A stretch of DNA of 64,000 nt from Sciurus carolinensis (GCF_902686445.1 NC_062219.1:39893056-39957055); one strand, 5' to 3'. Counted from the first letter of the stretch, positions 1 through 10,925 are shown. Notes: generated by a model not told the origin, from the sequence alone. Numbers and translations: made by a program.

Positions 1-2099
1 AATATAGTGCAGAGACTACACTAAATCTATGCCTGATTAAATACATAGGCTCTGAAAAACGCCTGAAAAAAAGCATTGATGCAGAGATCAATTTTGAACT
101 GAATGGTAGTTTCCACAGGAATCCTTGGGTGTCTCACCCTATGTCCTGTCCTTTATGACATTTCAAAATTCTTGATGATAAAATTTGATAATTGTATGGA
201 GGATCCTAAACAAGCAATGTAGTCCTGAAAAAATAATTACTTTACCTAGAAGAAAGGAGGTGAAATGCCTCACTTTCTTCTGGTCTTGCCCGTCTAAGCC
301 TGCAGAAATGTGCTCAATGCTGCTACTGCATTTGAAGAGACACTCAACAGAATTGTGACCACACTGTGAAAGGAGGTAGAGAGCATGCTATTATGAGTGC
401 AGTTCCTGGCTCACAAGAGTGTTCTCAACAAACACTGGAATAATGATGATGGTGCTAGTTGTTGGTTGACGGATTCTTGGGAACAAGATTAAAAACCAGA
501 TGACCTCTTTGCTCACTTCATCTTAGTGATTCTTATAATAAGTAAAGAGTAAATTATCATTGTTGAGTAATAAAAATTTGGAAATCACAATTCTGTTCAG
601 ATGTTTTCTATGCAATAAAATGTTAAAAAATATTTTTAAAGGACAAAGTGAGCACCTCTTCGTGATAAATAAATATACTTCCATTTGTCTATATTAAAAT
701 AACTGTGATAAAATACAGTAGCTTATTTTGTATTTGGGTGATGGTAAATAGGACATTGACTTGGTCTCTAAGATTCAACACCTCTGGGGAAATTTAGAAC
801 CATCTAATATCCCTAGAATAAGACAGATGCACATATGTGTGTACAAGGCCTTTGTCTAAACATAAGTTGTTCTTCCAATTTGATCTGCGGACACCAAGGA
901 GGCTATATATCCCTAGAAAGCTTTCTGAAATAGGTCAGTTGTCACCTTCCAGACTAGAAGTTGACTTCAGTTTAGTGTTTATTAAAAATAAACAAACACA
1001 CAAAAAAACAGGAGCTAAAAAAAATTGAGCTTAAAATTAGAAATTTTATTAGGCAAACTACACAACTGACCTCATACGTTCTTGCTCACTCTATATGGTT
1101 GCTTAGGCAAGGCAGGCGGGGATGTTCCTGTGACTTAGAAGCTCATGCCAACTTCTCATAACCCAGTACTCTTGACCTAAGCTGATTGACTTTACGGTGG
1201 AATGTAAAGAAAGCATTAATGTTACCCAACTTGAGTGAAGCATCATAAGGCATTTTTCCTTTTGGCAAGAAAATGAGTGTCAGAAGAGGTGTTAAATGAT
1301 ATATTCACAATTATGAAAAATAATTTGTTAGATAAAATGTACATTATTTATTAATTTTATGAAAATGGTGCCAATATGAATAAAGCTCTCACTGCACAAA
1401 ACACGAAGTTAAAAAGGAAATATCCAGAGATACCAGCTAGAGAGAAAAGTTGCTTCAAAATGATACAGTATTATTGGGGTTTTGAAACTATATTTAAGTA
1501 GTAACCTTACAGCAAATTGGTCCCTTTACCATGACATCTGTGGGAATAAGTTTTTTGCTCTATGAAAAGGTATTTTATGTGGCATTCAATGAAGCTTGCT
1601 TCTGAAGCAAACCACTGGCTGCAATTTGTAGCCAAGGAAGATGAATGGGAGTGAAGGTGGTAACAGAAATAAGAACTCTCAGCGGGAATAAGATGTGAAT
1701 TGGGGAAGACATATATTTGAAGACCAGTGTTTTTTTTTTCCCAAAGAAATTTTAAAAGGCACAACACTGACTCGAGGGGCCACTTACACAGCCTGCCAAC
1801 ATTGACCATGTGTACCAGTATAATCTAGTTGTGCTGAATAACTTTGGAGTTGGAACTTGGCGATGACTGGTATTCATCACTGTCCCTTTCCCATCTAAGC
1901 TTCCTTTTTTCCCCCATATACGTCTTAGATTATTTTCTTTCTGCATAAACCATAGCCAATATGAGGGTGAAAGAAATTGGGTGAACTACCTCAGAATGAA
2001 GGGATTTCAATAATTGCTGGTGACATAAGGCATGATTAAAACCATTTAGAAAAAAATATAAACTAGGAAAATCTGCAACTTATTTGTGTGTTTTACATT
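1..2099. other. Unannotated AT-rich DNA, no gene seen
   Basis: I recognise no gene or repeat family here. Open frames are short (at most about 100 codons), overlap on both strands and carry no recognisable motif. The stretch is AT-rich with occasional A runs, for example near 1000-1025. Confidence 0.5.
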
Positions 2100-2104
2100 T
2101 ATTT

Positions 2105-2192
2105 ATTCATCTTTTTGGTGGTGCTGGTGATTGAACCAGGATATTGAGAATGCTTGGAAAGTGCCCTACCACCATTTTTTAATGGTTGAAAC
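2105..2192 (-). repeat. Degraded ID SINE
   Basis: Read on the minus strand this resembles the tRNA-derived ID element of rodents. The plus strand shows the complement of its core: GGTGGTGCTGGTGATTGAAC, then a diverged stretch ending CCCTACCACC. The middle has several substitutions and the A/B-box end is incomplete, so the copy is old and truncated. I found no clear target-site duplication. Confidence 0.6.
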
Positions 2193-2284
2193 CATTCAAA
2201 ACCAGCTGATCATGTAGTCAATTATTCATATCCTGGTTATAGATGGGAGGTAGAAAAAGATAGGGAAATGATTACTATTAAAAA

Positions 2285-2525
2285 TAATAGCTGTCATTAT
2301 TGAAATGTTCACTATATTCTTGGAGGTGCTAGTATCTTTAAAGCTACTGGCCTATGAATTCATTCCAAAACTTAAAAAAGAGCTTTTGTCATTATTCATG
2401 ATTTGTGAATAATACATCTGAGGCCCAGAAAAATTATGGGGATGTCTCAAGATAGTAAGAAGACCTGAACCCATTTCTATAGATCCAAGGCACTGTTTTT
2501 CTGCTCTTATACAGTACTGTTAACT
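2285..2525 (+). repeat. MIR SINE fragment
   Basis: This is an old MIR-like sequence. It shows the MIR order: a diverged left part, a core resembling 'gaggcccagaaaa', a stretch equivalent to 'caagatagtaagaagacctgaaccc', and an end resembling 'ccaaggcactgtttttctgctcttat'. Divergence is high, as expected for a repeat that predates the placental radiation. No function is implied. Confidence 0.55.
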
Positions 2526-2694
2526 TATCCATCAGGAGAAACCGATGGTGTACTCAAGGGAAGGAGACCTAAGATTATAAAAATCAGAATGAATTCACAT
2601 TAGATTTTTTACAAACTAAAATTACATTCTCCTCGTTTTCCACCTTGGAAACTTGAATATAGAAGATAGTATTGAGCTTTGTATTAAGAGAGCT

Positions 2695-3445
2695 TAGAAA
2701 CCAGCAAAATTTTTAGCAGGATACAAAACCAACATACAATTTTTCTATCCACTAATAGTGCCTGAGAGAAAAATCAGGAATGCAATCCCATTCACAGTAG
2801 CCACTGTAAAAATAAAATATCAAGGAACTAAACTAAGTGTGTGAGATAAACCCAACTAAGTGTGTGAAAGACTTGTGCAATGAAAATTACAAAGCACTGA
2901 AAAGAAATTGCAGAAGACTCTGAAAAAAATGGGAAGAGTGCCTGTGTTCATGGATTGTGAGAATTAAAATCTTTAAAATGGTTGTATTTCCCAAAGTGAT
3001 CTAAAGATTCAATGCAGTACCCACCAAAGTACCTATGATGTTCTTCACAGAAATAGAAAGAATGATCTTGAAGTTCATATGAAAGAACAAAAGACCTGAA
3101 TACCCAAAGCAATCCTGAGCAAAAAGAGCAATACTGGAAACATCATGATCCTAATTTCAAAACATACTACAGATTCATACTATCAAAAACAGCATAGTAC
3201 TGGTAGAAAACAGATGTGTAGACCAATGGAACAGAATAGAAGACCCAGAAATAAGCCATGCATTCTCAGTCAACTGATTCTCAACAAAGGTGCCACAAAT
3301 ATACACTGGAGAAAGGACCACCTTTTCAACACGTATCCCCATGTAGAAGATAAAAACTGGACCCCTATCTCTCAATTGGTATTAAAATGGACTCAACATG
3401 GATCCAAAAAATTAAAAAGTTTCCACACAGCAAGAAAACAACAGG
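2695..3445 (+). mobile_element. Old L1, left part (ORF2 C-terminal region)
   Basis: This is a 5'-truncated LINE-1 in plus orientation. The sequence matches the downstream half of L1 ORF2 (regions equivalent to 'agcaggatacaaaaccaacata', 'caatcccattcacagtag', 'gttcttcacagaaatagaaag' and 'actggtagaaaacagatgtgtagaccaatgga'). Stops and frameshifts break the reading frame. About 170 bp of ORF2 seem to be missing near 3410, where the text jumps from the 'actcaacatggatcc' region to the 'aaaaagtttccacacagc' region. A younger L1 tail interrupts the copy at 3446, and it resumes after 3767. Confidence 0.85.
3433..3445 (+). repeat. Target-site duplication, left copy (L1 into L1)
   Basis: AGAAAACAACAGG is repeated exactly at 3767-3779 and flanks the younger L1 tail. 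Removing one copy and the insert restores a continuous older L1 reading '...cacagcaagaaaacaacagg|gttaagagacaac...'. Confidence 0.9.
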
Positions 3446-3766
3446 CAAATGGATGAAATTGAAGAATATCATACTAAGTGAGATAAGCCAATCTCAAAAA
3501 AACAAAGGACGAATGATCTTGCTGATAAGCAGATGATGATACATAATGGGGGTGGGAGGGAGGCAAGAATGGAGGAAGGAGGGACTGTATAGAGGGAAAA
3601 GAGAGGTGGGAGGGGTGGGGGGAAGGAAAAAAATAACAGAATGAATCAAACACCATTACCCTATGTAAATGTATAATTACACAAATGGTATGCCTCTACT
3701 TCATGTACAAACGGAGAAACAAGATGTATCCCATTTGTTTACAATAAAATAAATTTAAAAAAAAAG
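3446..3766 (+). mobile_element. Young 5'-truncated L1 tail nested in an older L1
   Basis: This short L1 copy carries only the very end of the element. It has the 'gaatatcatactaagtgagataagcc' region, a G-rich polypurine segment around 3545-3625, and a terminal UTR with CCCTATGTAAATGTATAATT and CCATTTGTTTACAATAAA. It ends in an A-rich tail (3743-3766). It is flanked by an exact 13 bp duplication (3433-3445 and 3767-3779), so it arrived by target-primed reverse transcription into the older L1. Its UTR closely matches the plus-strand part of the L1 at 38791-38960, so both belong to one L1 subfamily. Confidence 0.9.
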
Positions 3767-4737
3767 AGAAAACAACAGGGTTAAGAGACAACTTACAGAA
3801 TGAAAGAAAATCTTTGCCAGTTATTCTTCTGACAGAGAATAAATATGCAGAATATGTAAATAACTCAAATTAATAAAAAATCAATCCATCAAAACTGAGC
3901 AAATGAATAGACACTTTTCAAAAGAAGAAATACCAGTCGTCAATAAATATATGAAAAAATGTTTACTGTCTTTAGCCATAAGGGAAAGGTCAATGAAAAC
4001 TGCAATGAGATTCCATGTCACCCTAGTAAGAATGGCTATTTCAAAAAGAATAAAATAAATAACAAATGCTTCTGAGAATGTAGAAAAATGATGCCCTTAG
4101 AAAACTGTTGGTGGGACTGTAAATTAGAACAGCCAGTAGGAAATCATCATGGTGGTTCCTCAAAAAACTGAAACTAAAACACCACGTGATCCAGCAATGC
4201 CACTGCTGTATATGTATCTGAAGGAAATGAAGTAAGCATACAAAAGAGAAACCTGAATATAGATGTTTATTGCAGCATTGTTCACAATAGCTAAGATATG
4301 CAATCAGCCTATGTGTCCATCAACAGACAAATGGATAAAGAAAATATGGTACATATACACAATAGAGTATTGTTTGGTCATAGAGGAATATAATTCTGTT
4401 ATTTGTAGGAAAATGGATAAACTGGAGGACATCATATTAAGCAAAATATACCAAATAAGGAAACATAGTAATGCATGTTTGATATGTGGAAACTAAGAAG
4501 AAAAGGATGATCCGAAAGTAGAAGAGGGACTATTAGGATATTAGTGACTGGGAAAGGGGGCTGGGAAAGGTGGGAGTGAGCAGAAGGAGGGAGATGGTAG
4601 AAGAAGGGTGAATGGACATGATCAATGCATAATGCATAACATATGCATTTATGGAAATATCATAGCAAATCCCATTAACTTTACACTTAGTATTTGTAAA
4701 TAATAATACTAATAATAAAAATAAGAAAAAAAAACAG
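3767..4737 (+). mobile_element. Old L1, right part (ORF2 end and 3' UTR)
   Basis: This continues the L1 that begins at 2695. It includes regions equivalent to 'agagacaacttacagaatg', 'gggaaaggtcaatgaaaactgcaatgagat', 'aaactgttggtgggactgtaaat', 'gatccagcaatgccactgctg', 'ttgttcacaatagctaagatatg' and 'atggataaagaaaatatggtacatatacacaatagag'. A diverged 3' UTR and an A-rich end follow (4690-4737). Stops and indels show that it cannot encode a protein. Its 3' UTR differs from that of the nested young L1, so it belongs to another subfamily. Confidence 0.85.
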
Positions 4738-4789
4738 CAAGAAGTAACTTGGTCAGCAACCAGACAAACCACAGAGGAGTTTAATGCCA

Positions 4790-5490
4790 CTTGTGGGAAA
4801 CCTGGGGAGGACTAGAGTGATCTCCCACACATTTAATTACCATTTCAGACCTCTTTCAGTGTTTCTGACTCATTATGATTTTATAGTCCTCCTCTGAATT
4901 TTTACATATGCTTCTGCACACCAGAGTAGGCTTCTTACACTAGAAATATATTGGTGAGGTACAAATTACCTCCAGCTTACTGCTGGTGAGCAAAGTGAGC
5001 CTCCCCTCAGGTTGTTAGTCATATGGTGGTATGATTTGAAGAGCCTGAAAATCTTATAGATTGCTCTCTTTGGTAGTAATACAAAGAACTTATAACAAAG
5101 GACACACATAATTGGGCTCAAGACTACCCTTCCAGTCCCAACACTTGTGGTTCCCCTTTGCTTTCCATATTGAATCTTCAGCAATTTTCCCAAACAACAC
5201 GCCATTTGGCTTAATACATTCATGTTTTTGAATATGGTATTTCCCTCTCCCCAAAAAGAGACATAATATCACTAGGTGAGTTCCTACATGAAATATGAGC
5301 TATTTCCAAGCTACTTCTCAAGGAGGTATCTACTAAATGCCAAAAGGTATACAGACTTGTATGTACTCCACACTCTGTGCTCACATAGTACCCTATTCTC
5401 ATACAACTTAATTCATTTTATTGCAATTCATTTTTATATATCGATTCTTTAATTGGGCCGTGAGCATGCTCGAGTACCCAAAAATATATA
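4790..5490. other. Unannotated DNA, no gene seen
   Basis: Three overlapping short minus-strand frames lie here (60-85 codons). None has a recognisable motif. I see no repeat family. Confidence 0.45.
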
Positions 5491-5539
5491 TTTTTTTAAT
5501 CTCAGAAAACTCCCTCTTGACTCTCTCCTGTCACATTCC

Positions 5540-5772
5540 CCTAAAGCCCACACCACTCACCAGGCATCTACTTCCATTTCGATAACCACAGGATAACTTC
5601 ATTGACCCTTGAATCTATACAAATAGCTCTTAAATCTATACAAATAGATGTTCTGTGTCTGGCATCTTTCATTGAGCCTGTATTTTTGAAATTAACCCAT
5701 GATATTGCCTGTATCAGTAATGCATTGCTTTATTTCAACTGGCATTCCATATTATGAATATACATGTATTAA
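5540..5772 (-). mobile_element. Ancient L1M fragment, first part
   Basis: On the minus strand this resembles the ORF2 end of old L1M elements. On the plus strand the clues are 'ataaccacaggataactt', 'tgttctgtgtctggcatctttcattgagc' and 'tcagtaatgcattgctttatttcaactgg...ccatattatgaat', which parallel the 'ttctgtgtctggcttctttcacttagcataatg' region of L1M. A short tandem duplication of 'aaatctatacaaatag' lies at about 5618-5650. The copy appears to resume at about 6205 after an LTR fragment. Confidence 0.6.
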
Positions 5773-6204
5773 TTAACAATTTCTATATACGAAATCACAC
5801 CAAAACTTAGTGGTTTGAAACAACAGCCATTCATTTTTTTCTCATTGTCCTGTGGGTGAGCAATTTGGACTGAGTTCAGTTGGACAGTTCTTTCGGTAGC
5901 CTTTGTTGGTTGACAGTGAATCAGTTAGGCAGTGCTTTTTCTGGGGGGGTGGCCAATTGTTAAGTAGGGTTATGAGGCTAAGTGAACCACGACTTTGTCT
6001 TCTCAGATATTAATCCTCCATCAGCACAGTCTGGGTTTGCACACCCTGATGTGCCAGGTTCAAGGAACAGCAATCTTCTAGGCTACGCTTTTCAAGTCTC
6101 TGCATTGAGTTTGCTACCATCACAATGTCAAAATCAGTTGGGGGCCATGACAGCAAAAATCTCCCATGATGCCAGTTTATTTATTTATTTATCTCTCCTT
6201 TGTT
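5773..6204 (-). mobile_element. MaLR/MLT1-like LTR fragment inside L1M
   Basis: The left part contains 'aaatcacaccaaaacttagtggtttgaaacaacag' followed by 'attgtcctgtgggtgagcaattt'. This is the complement of the 3' end of MLT1-type LTRs, where the sense strand ends 'aagccaccaagtttgtggtaatttg'. Further right, 'caaaatcagttgggggccatga' also fits an old LTR. The fragment sits between two parts of one inverted L1M, which suggests that it inserted into that L1. The exact edges and any duplication are not clear. Confidence 0.5.
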
Positions 6205-6355
6205 GAAGGACATTAAGATCAGTTTGAGTTATTATGAATAAAGCAGCTGTAATGTTTGCTCTAAACATTATTTTATGAATCTTTGTGTGAAAATATATTT
6301 TCACTGCTCTTAAATACCTACGAGTGGAATTTCTGGGTTAGGTTCTCAAGGATTA
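6205..6355 (-). mobile_element. Ancient L1M fragment, second part
   Basis: The plus strand reads 'gaaggacatta...ttattatgaataaagcagctgtaatgttt...tttgtgtgaaaatatattttcactgctcttaaatacctacgagtggaatttctgggt'. That parallels the well-known inverted L1 ORF2 stretch 'gctattatgaataaagctgctatgaacatt...aaatacctaggagtggaattgctgggt'. It probably continues the L1M at 5540-5772. Confidence 0.75.
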
Positions 6356-6359
6356 AATG

Positions 6360-7170
6360 ATTCCTTAAGTCTGGTTAGTTCCAATCATGTAACCTGGACT
6401 ATCTAATTTAAATCATTATGTTTTTAGGATTTCATGATTAAATAGTGATAGAAAGACAAGTCTCATGTAGTCCCAGGGTAAAGATAAATGAAGTCATTAC
6501 TATAACGGCACTTTCAGCTCCTAGGAAAAACAACCAGGTGCTCGTTCTCCTCATCTCTAAATGTTTGTCACATTCTTCCTCTGTTCAGTCCTCTCCTCAA
6601 GAAGGAAGGTGGATTTTGATTTCCTTTTGGTCCCCAGTGTGTATTGATTGACTCAAATAGTTTCTGTTGCTCTTTTCCATTAAATATAGAGAACTTGAGA
6701 AATGTTAGCTAATTTAGCAACGTTTATGAAAACATTTTTTAAAAGAGAAGTTTTAGCATTGGATTTATTTTTCTTACCCTCCCCCCCAATTTTAAGTCCT
6801 TTGAAAATATCCATTCTTTATTAGAAAATAATGTTCATATTTCTAAGTTCTCATTTTTCTTATGTTTCTGTCAAACTAATTCCATCTAGATTATCAGTTC
6901 TGTTTTTCTCCTATTTATTATGTTGCTAAGGTTTTCTCATTATATGCTTGTCAAAAAAATCTCTGGAGAGTACACATTGATTGATTCCATTAGAGAAAGA
7001 AAAGAGGAAAGCAAAAGAGAAAGAAAAGGATTTGATAATTTGTAGAGATATGAGAGACAGAGACACTGCTGAGAATGATCCCTGTGCAGGGATTTCAAAA
7101 AACAATATTTAAAAATGGCAGTCAAGATGCTGCAAGACCATGTTTTCATTATTTTTTCAAAGCAGGAGCA
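6360..7170. other. Unannotated DNA, no gene seen
   Basis: No repeat or gene recognised. There is a C run at 6780-6787 and a purine-rich patch at 6990-7030. The 6445-6651 frame has no motif and no splice or promoter context. Confidence 0.4.
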
Positions 7171-7177
7171 GTTATTT

Positions 7178-7278
7178 ATTTATTTTTTATTTAATTATGG
7201 TACTGCTGGGAATTGAACCCAGGGCCTTGTGCATGCTAGGCAAGAGCTCTGCCAACAGATCTACATCCCCAGTCCCAG
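7178..7278 (-). repeat. ID SINE, minus strand
   Basis: The plus strand shows a T/A-rich tail, then TACTGCTGGGAATTGAACCC, 'agggccttgtgcatgctaggcaagagctctgcca' and 'catccccagtccc'. This is the complement of the rodent ID element: a tRNA-like head with 'agctctgccta...' box A/B sequence and 'gggttcaattcccagcag', then an A-rich tail. The element is nearly full length with modest divergence. I could not define a target-site duplication. Confidence 0.85.
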
Positions 7279-7289
7279 TGTAGCATATT

Positions 7290-7582
7290 AGTATCTACAC
7301 TGACTTACAGTTTTCATGTTCCAACTGCAGGAAAGCATGTTTCAATTCCATTCCATTTCTAATTATATTTGAAAAGATACAAAGGAACAAGCTCTTTATA
7401 ACCACAGGATTAGAAAACTCTCAGGGACAGAGAGCTGTCTACATTTTTTTCTTGACTTTGAAGATGTCATCATTATAGTTGTTCTCCCAGAAAAGTGAGT
7501 CTTGATGACAATCTAGCTCCTCACTTTACCCTAATGACTTCAGAACGGTTGAAACCTCATTACTGAATGTCATTGCATGGTG

Positions 7583-7624
<42 letters not shown>

Positions 7625-7995
7625 AGGGTTTTAATAAAGCGAGAAATACTGAGAAAGAAAATGACATTCTGCTGATTTTCGTGGTTTTTATGAAGGATGG
7701 CTGAGCTCTTCTAAAATTAGTCCCTGTCTGATTCTGCAGATCAATTTTCTAAAATCAGACAGTTTAAGAGATATTTTTTCATATCTCACTTTTCCCCTCC
7801 ACTCTAAAAGTCCACATTTAGAATTTGTTTGTGACTAAGTGTGATTCCTTCTAGATCACTTCCTTCAGAGAGCTGCTACGATTCCCAGTTACTTATAACA
7901 TCACTTTTCCCAGTGTAGGCCATGTTTAGCCTTAGCAGTTTCACAAAAAGCAGGAACACTTTACTGCTCTGATGACTGTTTCCAATCTGAGAGTA
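7290..7995. other. Unannotated DNA apart from a (TG)n tract
   Basis: No gene or family recognised outside the dinucleotide repeat at 7579-7620. Confidence 0.4.
7579..7620. repeat. (TG)n microsatellite
   Basis: About 20 TG dinucleotides with one TGCG interruption near 7588. Alternating purine-pyrimidine DNA of this kind can adopt Z-form and is usually length-polymorphic. Confidence 0.95.
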
Positions 7996-7999
7996 TTAG

Positions 8000-8140
8000 T
8001 GAATAATTAACATTTATGTAATACTAATTTTGTGCCAGGTACTATTCATTCATACACTCAGGTCGTCACAGTCTCCTTATGACAGGGCATTGTTATTATA
8101 CCCTCCTTGTAGGTGAGAAAGTGGGGGCTTAGAGAAGTCT
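8000..8140 (+). repeat. MIR SINE, left half
   Basis: MIR-type sequence: 'aacatttatgtaatactaattttgtgccaggtactattc', 'gttattataccctccttgtaggtgagaaagtgggggcttagagaagtct'. It breaks at 8140, where a 5'-truncated L1 is inserted, and the right half continues at 9141. Joining the halves restores the MIR core order '...cttagagaagtcttccccaaagttactg...'. Confidence 0.85.
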
Positions 8141-9140
8141 AAAAGCTTCTTCACAGCAAAGGAAACGATCAAAAATGTGAAGAAAGAGTCTGCAGAATGG
8201 GATAAAATTTTTGCCCCCTCACCTTAAATAGAGCATTAATCTCCAGGATATATAAAGAGCTCAAAAACTTAGCACCCAAACCCCACAAAAAACCCAATCA
8301 ATAAATGGGCAAAGGAACTGAGCAGACACTTCACAGAAGAAATAAGAATGGTCAAAAAAAAAATGTTCATCTCTAGCAATTGGCAAAATGCAAATCAAAA
8401 CTACACTGAAATTCCATTTTACTCCTGTCAGCATGGCAATTATCAAGAATACAAGTAACAATAAATGTTGGCAAAGAGGTTGGAAAATAGGTACACTTAT
8501 ACTTTGCTGGTGGGACTGAAAACTGGTACAACCACTCTGGAAAGCAGCATGATAATTTCTCAGAAAACTTGGAATGGAAACACCTTTTGATCCAGTTATC
8601 CCACTCCTCAGTATATAACCAAAGGACTTAAAATCATCTTACTACAGTGACACAGCCAGATCAATGTTTATAGCAGCTCAATTCACAATACCTCAGCTAT
8701 GGAACCAAACTAGGTGCCCTTCAACAGATGGATGGATAAAGAGAAGGTTGTATGGAATATTACTCAGCATTAAAAAGAATGACTTTTGCCAGGAATTAAG
8801 TGGAGTTGGAGACTTGCATTAAGCAAAACAAGCCAATCCCTAACACCAAAGGCTGAATATTCTCTCTGATATGTGAATGCTAACCCACAATAAGGGAGGG
8901 AGGAGAAGAATAGAAGTTCAGTGGATTAGACAAAGGGGAATAAAAGGAAGGGAGAATGAACTGGAAAGACAGTGAACATCACTTGCCTGTGTTCGTATAT
9001 GAATACACTACCGTGAATCTCCACATCATGTACAACCACAAGAATGGGATCCTAATTAGAATAAGTTATACTCCATGTATTTAAATTATGTTTAAATGCA
9101 CTCTACTGTCATGTATATCTATAAAGAACAACAACAACAA
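8141..9140 (+). mobile_element. 5'-truncated L1 inserted into a MIR
   Basis: About 1 kb of L1 3' end. It starts in ORF2 at 'aaaagcttcttcacagcaaaggaaac' and runs through 'gcattaatctccaggatatataaagagctcaaaaac', 'tttgctggtgggactgaaaac' and 'cagttatcccactcctcagtatataacc'. It ends in a UTR with 'gtacaaccacaagaatgggatcctaatta' and 'cactctactgtcatgtatatct' and an A-rich tail with ACAAC repeats. AAGTCT at 8135-8140 recurs at 9141-9146 and may be a short target duplication. Frameshifts exclude coding. The UTR type matches the L1 at 10242-10765 and differs from the 3446-3766 type. Confidence 0.9.
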
Positions 9141-9245
9141 AAGTCTTCCCCAAAGTTACTGCTAACAAGTGCTAGAGCTGGGACTCCAACCCAGGCTGGC
9201 TGGCTCCAGGACCCACGCTCTTAACCACTACACCAGGCTACAGAA
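9141..9245 (+). repeat. MIR SINE, right half
   Basis: 'ccccaaagttactgctaacaagtgctagagctgggactccaacccaggctggctggctccaggacccacgctcttaaccactacacc' is a well preserved MIR right end. It continues the element that ends at 8140. The 9169-9351 open frame overlaps this repeat and is not a gene. Confidence 0.9.
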
Positions 9246-9249
9246 CAGC

Positions 9250-10220
9250 TTGGGCTGCAAAAGAGGGCATTCTCCCTCACACTGTGGCTGTATAGAACAT
9301 TCCTCTCCTCCACTGAAACTGCAAACACAGCTGGGTAGAAAACGTACATAAATATACACAAGTGTAACTTTTCTTCTGAGACTTACCATTATTAATTTAA
9401 TAAACATTAATTATAAAGAGTAAATGTCTCACATTTAAATCTTTTTTTTTCCCACACTCAAATCTTGAAAAACAAAACTAAGAAAAACCCTGAACGCATG
9501 ACAATTTTCTTTATTATATTTTATTTATCAGAGGTAAAAATTTCAGGCTCATATCAACTATTTTTATTTATTGTTGACAGTTAATGGAACAACTCTGCCT
9601 TAAAATTGAAGTTTCTACACATAAAGTAAACTATAACTAAGGTAAAATATAGGCATCAGGCAGTACAAAAACTTTACTAAAGGTAAAGTAATTGAGAAAA
9701 GACTATGTGGCACCAAAGTATGTGAATAATGGCCAATCTAGAGTGCATATAATTTGAAGTTTGTACTTTTGCTATTGTTGAAGACATAAAAAGTGGAAAA
9801 CACAGTTTTATCTCCTAGAAACACAATATAATAGAAATATGTAATATAATTAGCATGCATAATAACATAGTATACACTATATTAAGGTAGAAACATAGAG
9901 GAATACAAGGTTCATCAGGAACAAAATGCATCACCCTAATCCTAAAGAGGGTTAGCTATTTGGAAGGCAGGAGAACCTCTCTTTGTACCCCTAAACACAC
10001 ACACACATCACATACCACTTAATCAGGTAGAATAAAAACTATATTGAGTCATGAGAGGGAGAATGATAAGAGGTGAAATGATTCACTTCCTAATTCAGTT
10101 CTTCTAGCTTAGAGTTTCTGCTCTTTTTAAAATTTAAAATTCAGTTCTGAACATGGTATCATCAGCAAAAAGCTAGTGGAGGGTACAGTTAACCCAAGAT
10201 GGCCCAGTGCTATAGTGTCA
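9250..10220. other. Unannotated AT-rich DNA, no gene seen
   Basis: No gene or repeat family recognised. A short (AC)5 run lies near 9990. Confidence 0.4.
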
Positions 10221-10221
10221 G

Positions 10222-10241
10222 GAAGTAAAGTGTAGTCCATA
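10222..10241 (+). repeat. Target-site duplication, left copy (L1)
   Basis: GAAGTAAAGTGTAGTCCATA matches the 3' flank with two mismatches. That flank was later split by an ID element: it begins at 10766 and ends at 10925. Confidence 0.8.
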
Positions 10242-10765
10242 AAATCAGCATACTATAGTGATGCAGCCACATCAATGTTTATAGCATCTCAATTCACAAT
10301 AGCTAAACTAGGAACCAACTGAGGTGCCCTTCAAAAGACATATGGATAAAGAAAATATGGTACATATACACAATGGAATATTACTCAGTCATAAAGCAGA
10401 ATGAAATTATGGCATTTGCTGGTAAATGGGTGGAACTGAAGACTAACATGCTAAGTGAAATAAGCCAATCCCTCCAAATCAAAGACTGAATGTTCTCTCT
10501 GCTATGCAGATACTGACTCACAATAAGGGTTGGGGGAAAGAATAGAAGTTCATTGAATTAGATAAAGAAGAATGAAGGGAAGGGTGGGAGTTGGGAATAG
10601 GAAAGACAGTAGAATGAATTGGACTTAACTTTCCTATATTCTTATATGAATACATGACAATGTAACTCCATTGAAATGGGAAGTTATAGTCCATATATGT
10701 ATGACTGTCAAAATACATTCTACTGTCATGTATAACTCAAAAGAATGAATAAAAAAATTAAAAAC
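10242..10765 (+). mobile_element. 5'-truncated L1 tail
   Basis: The last ~520 bp of an L1: 'acatcaatgtttatagcatctcaattcacaatagct', 'atggataaagaaaatatggtacatatacacaatggaatattactcagtcataaa', 'aagtgaaataagccaatccc' and a UTR ending 'cattctactgtcatgtataactc' with an A-rich tail. It has the same UTR type as the L1 at 8141-9140. A 20 bp target-site duplication (two mismatches) is recovered once the later ID insertion is removed from the 3' flank. Confidence 0.9.
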
Positions 10766-10779
10766 GAAGTAATATGAAG

Positions 10780-10906
10780 GGTTGGGGTTGTAGCTCAGTG
10801 ATAGAGCACTTGCCTAGCCTGTATGAGGCACTGGGTTTGATTCTCAGAACCCCATATAAATAAATAAAAAAAAAAGGTCCATCAACAACTAAAAACATTT
10901 TTAAAT
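10780..10906 (+). repeat. ID SINE inserted in the L1 target-site duplication
   Basis: GGTTGGGGTTGTAGCTCAGT, then 'gatagagcacttgcctagcctgtatgaggcactgggtttgattctcagaacccc', is a clear ID element with polymerase III box A and B regions. An A-rich tail extends to 10906. It is flanked by a 13 bp duplication, AAGTAATATGAAG at 10767-10779 and AAGTAATGTGAAG at 10907-10919, with one mismatch. Because it sits inside the 3' duplication of the L1, it is younger than that L1. Confidence 0.93.
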
Positions 10907-10925
10907 AAGTAATGTGAAGTCCATA

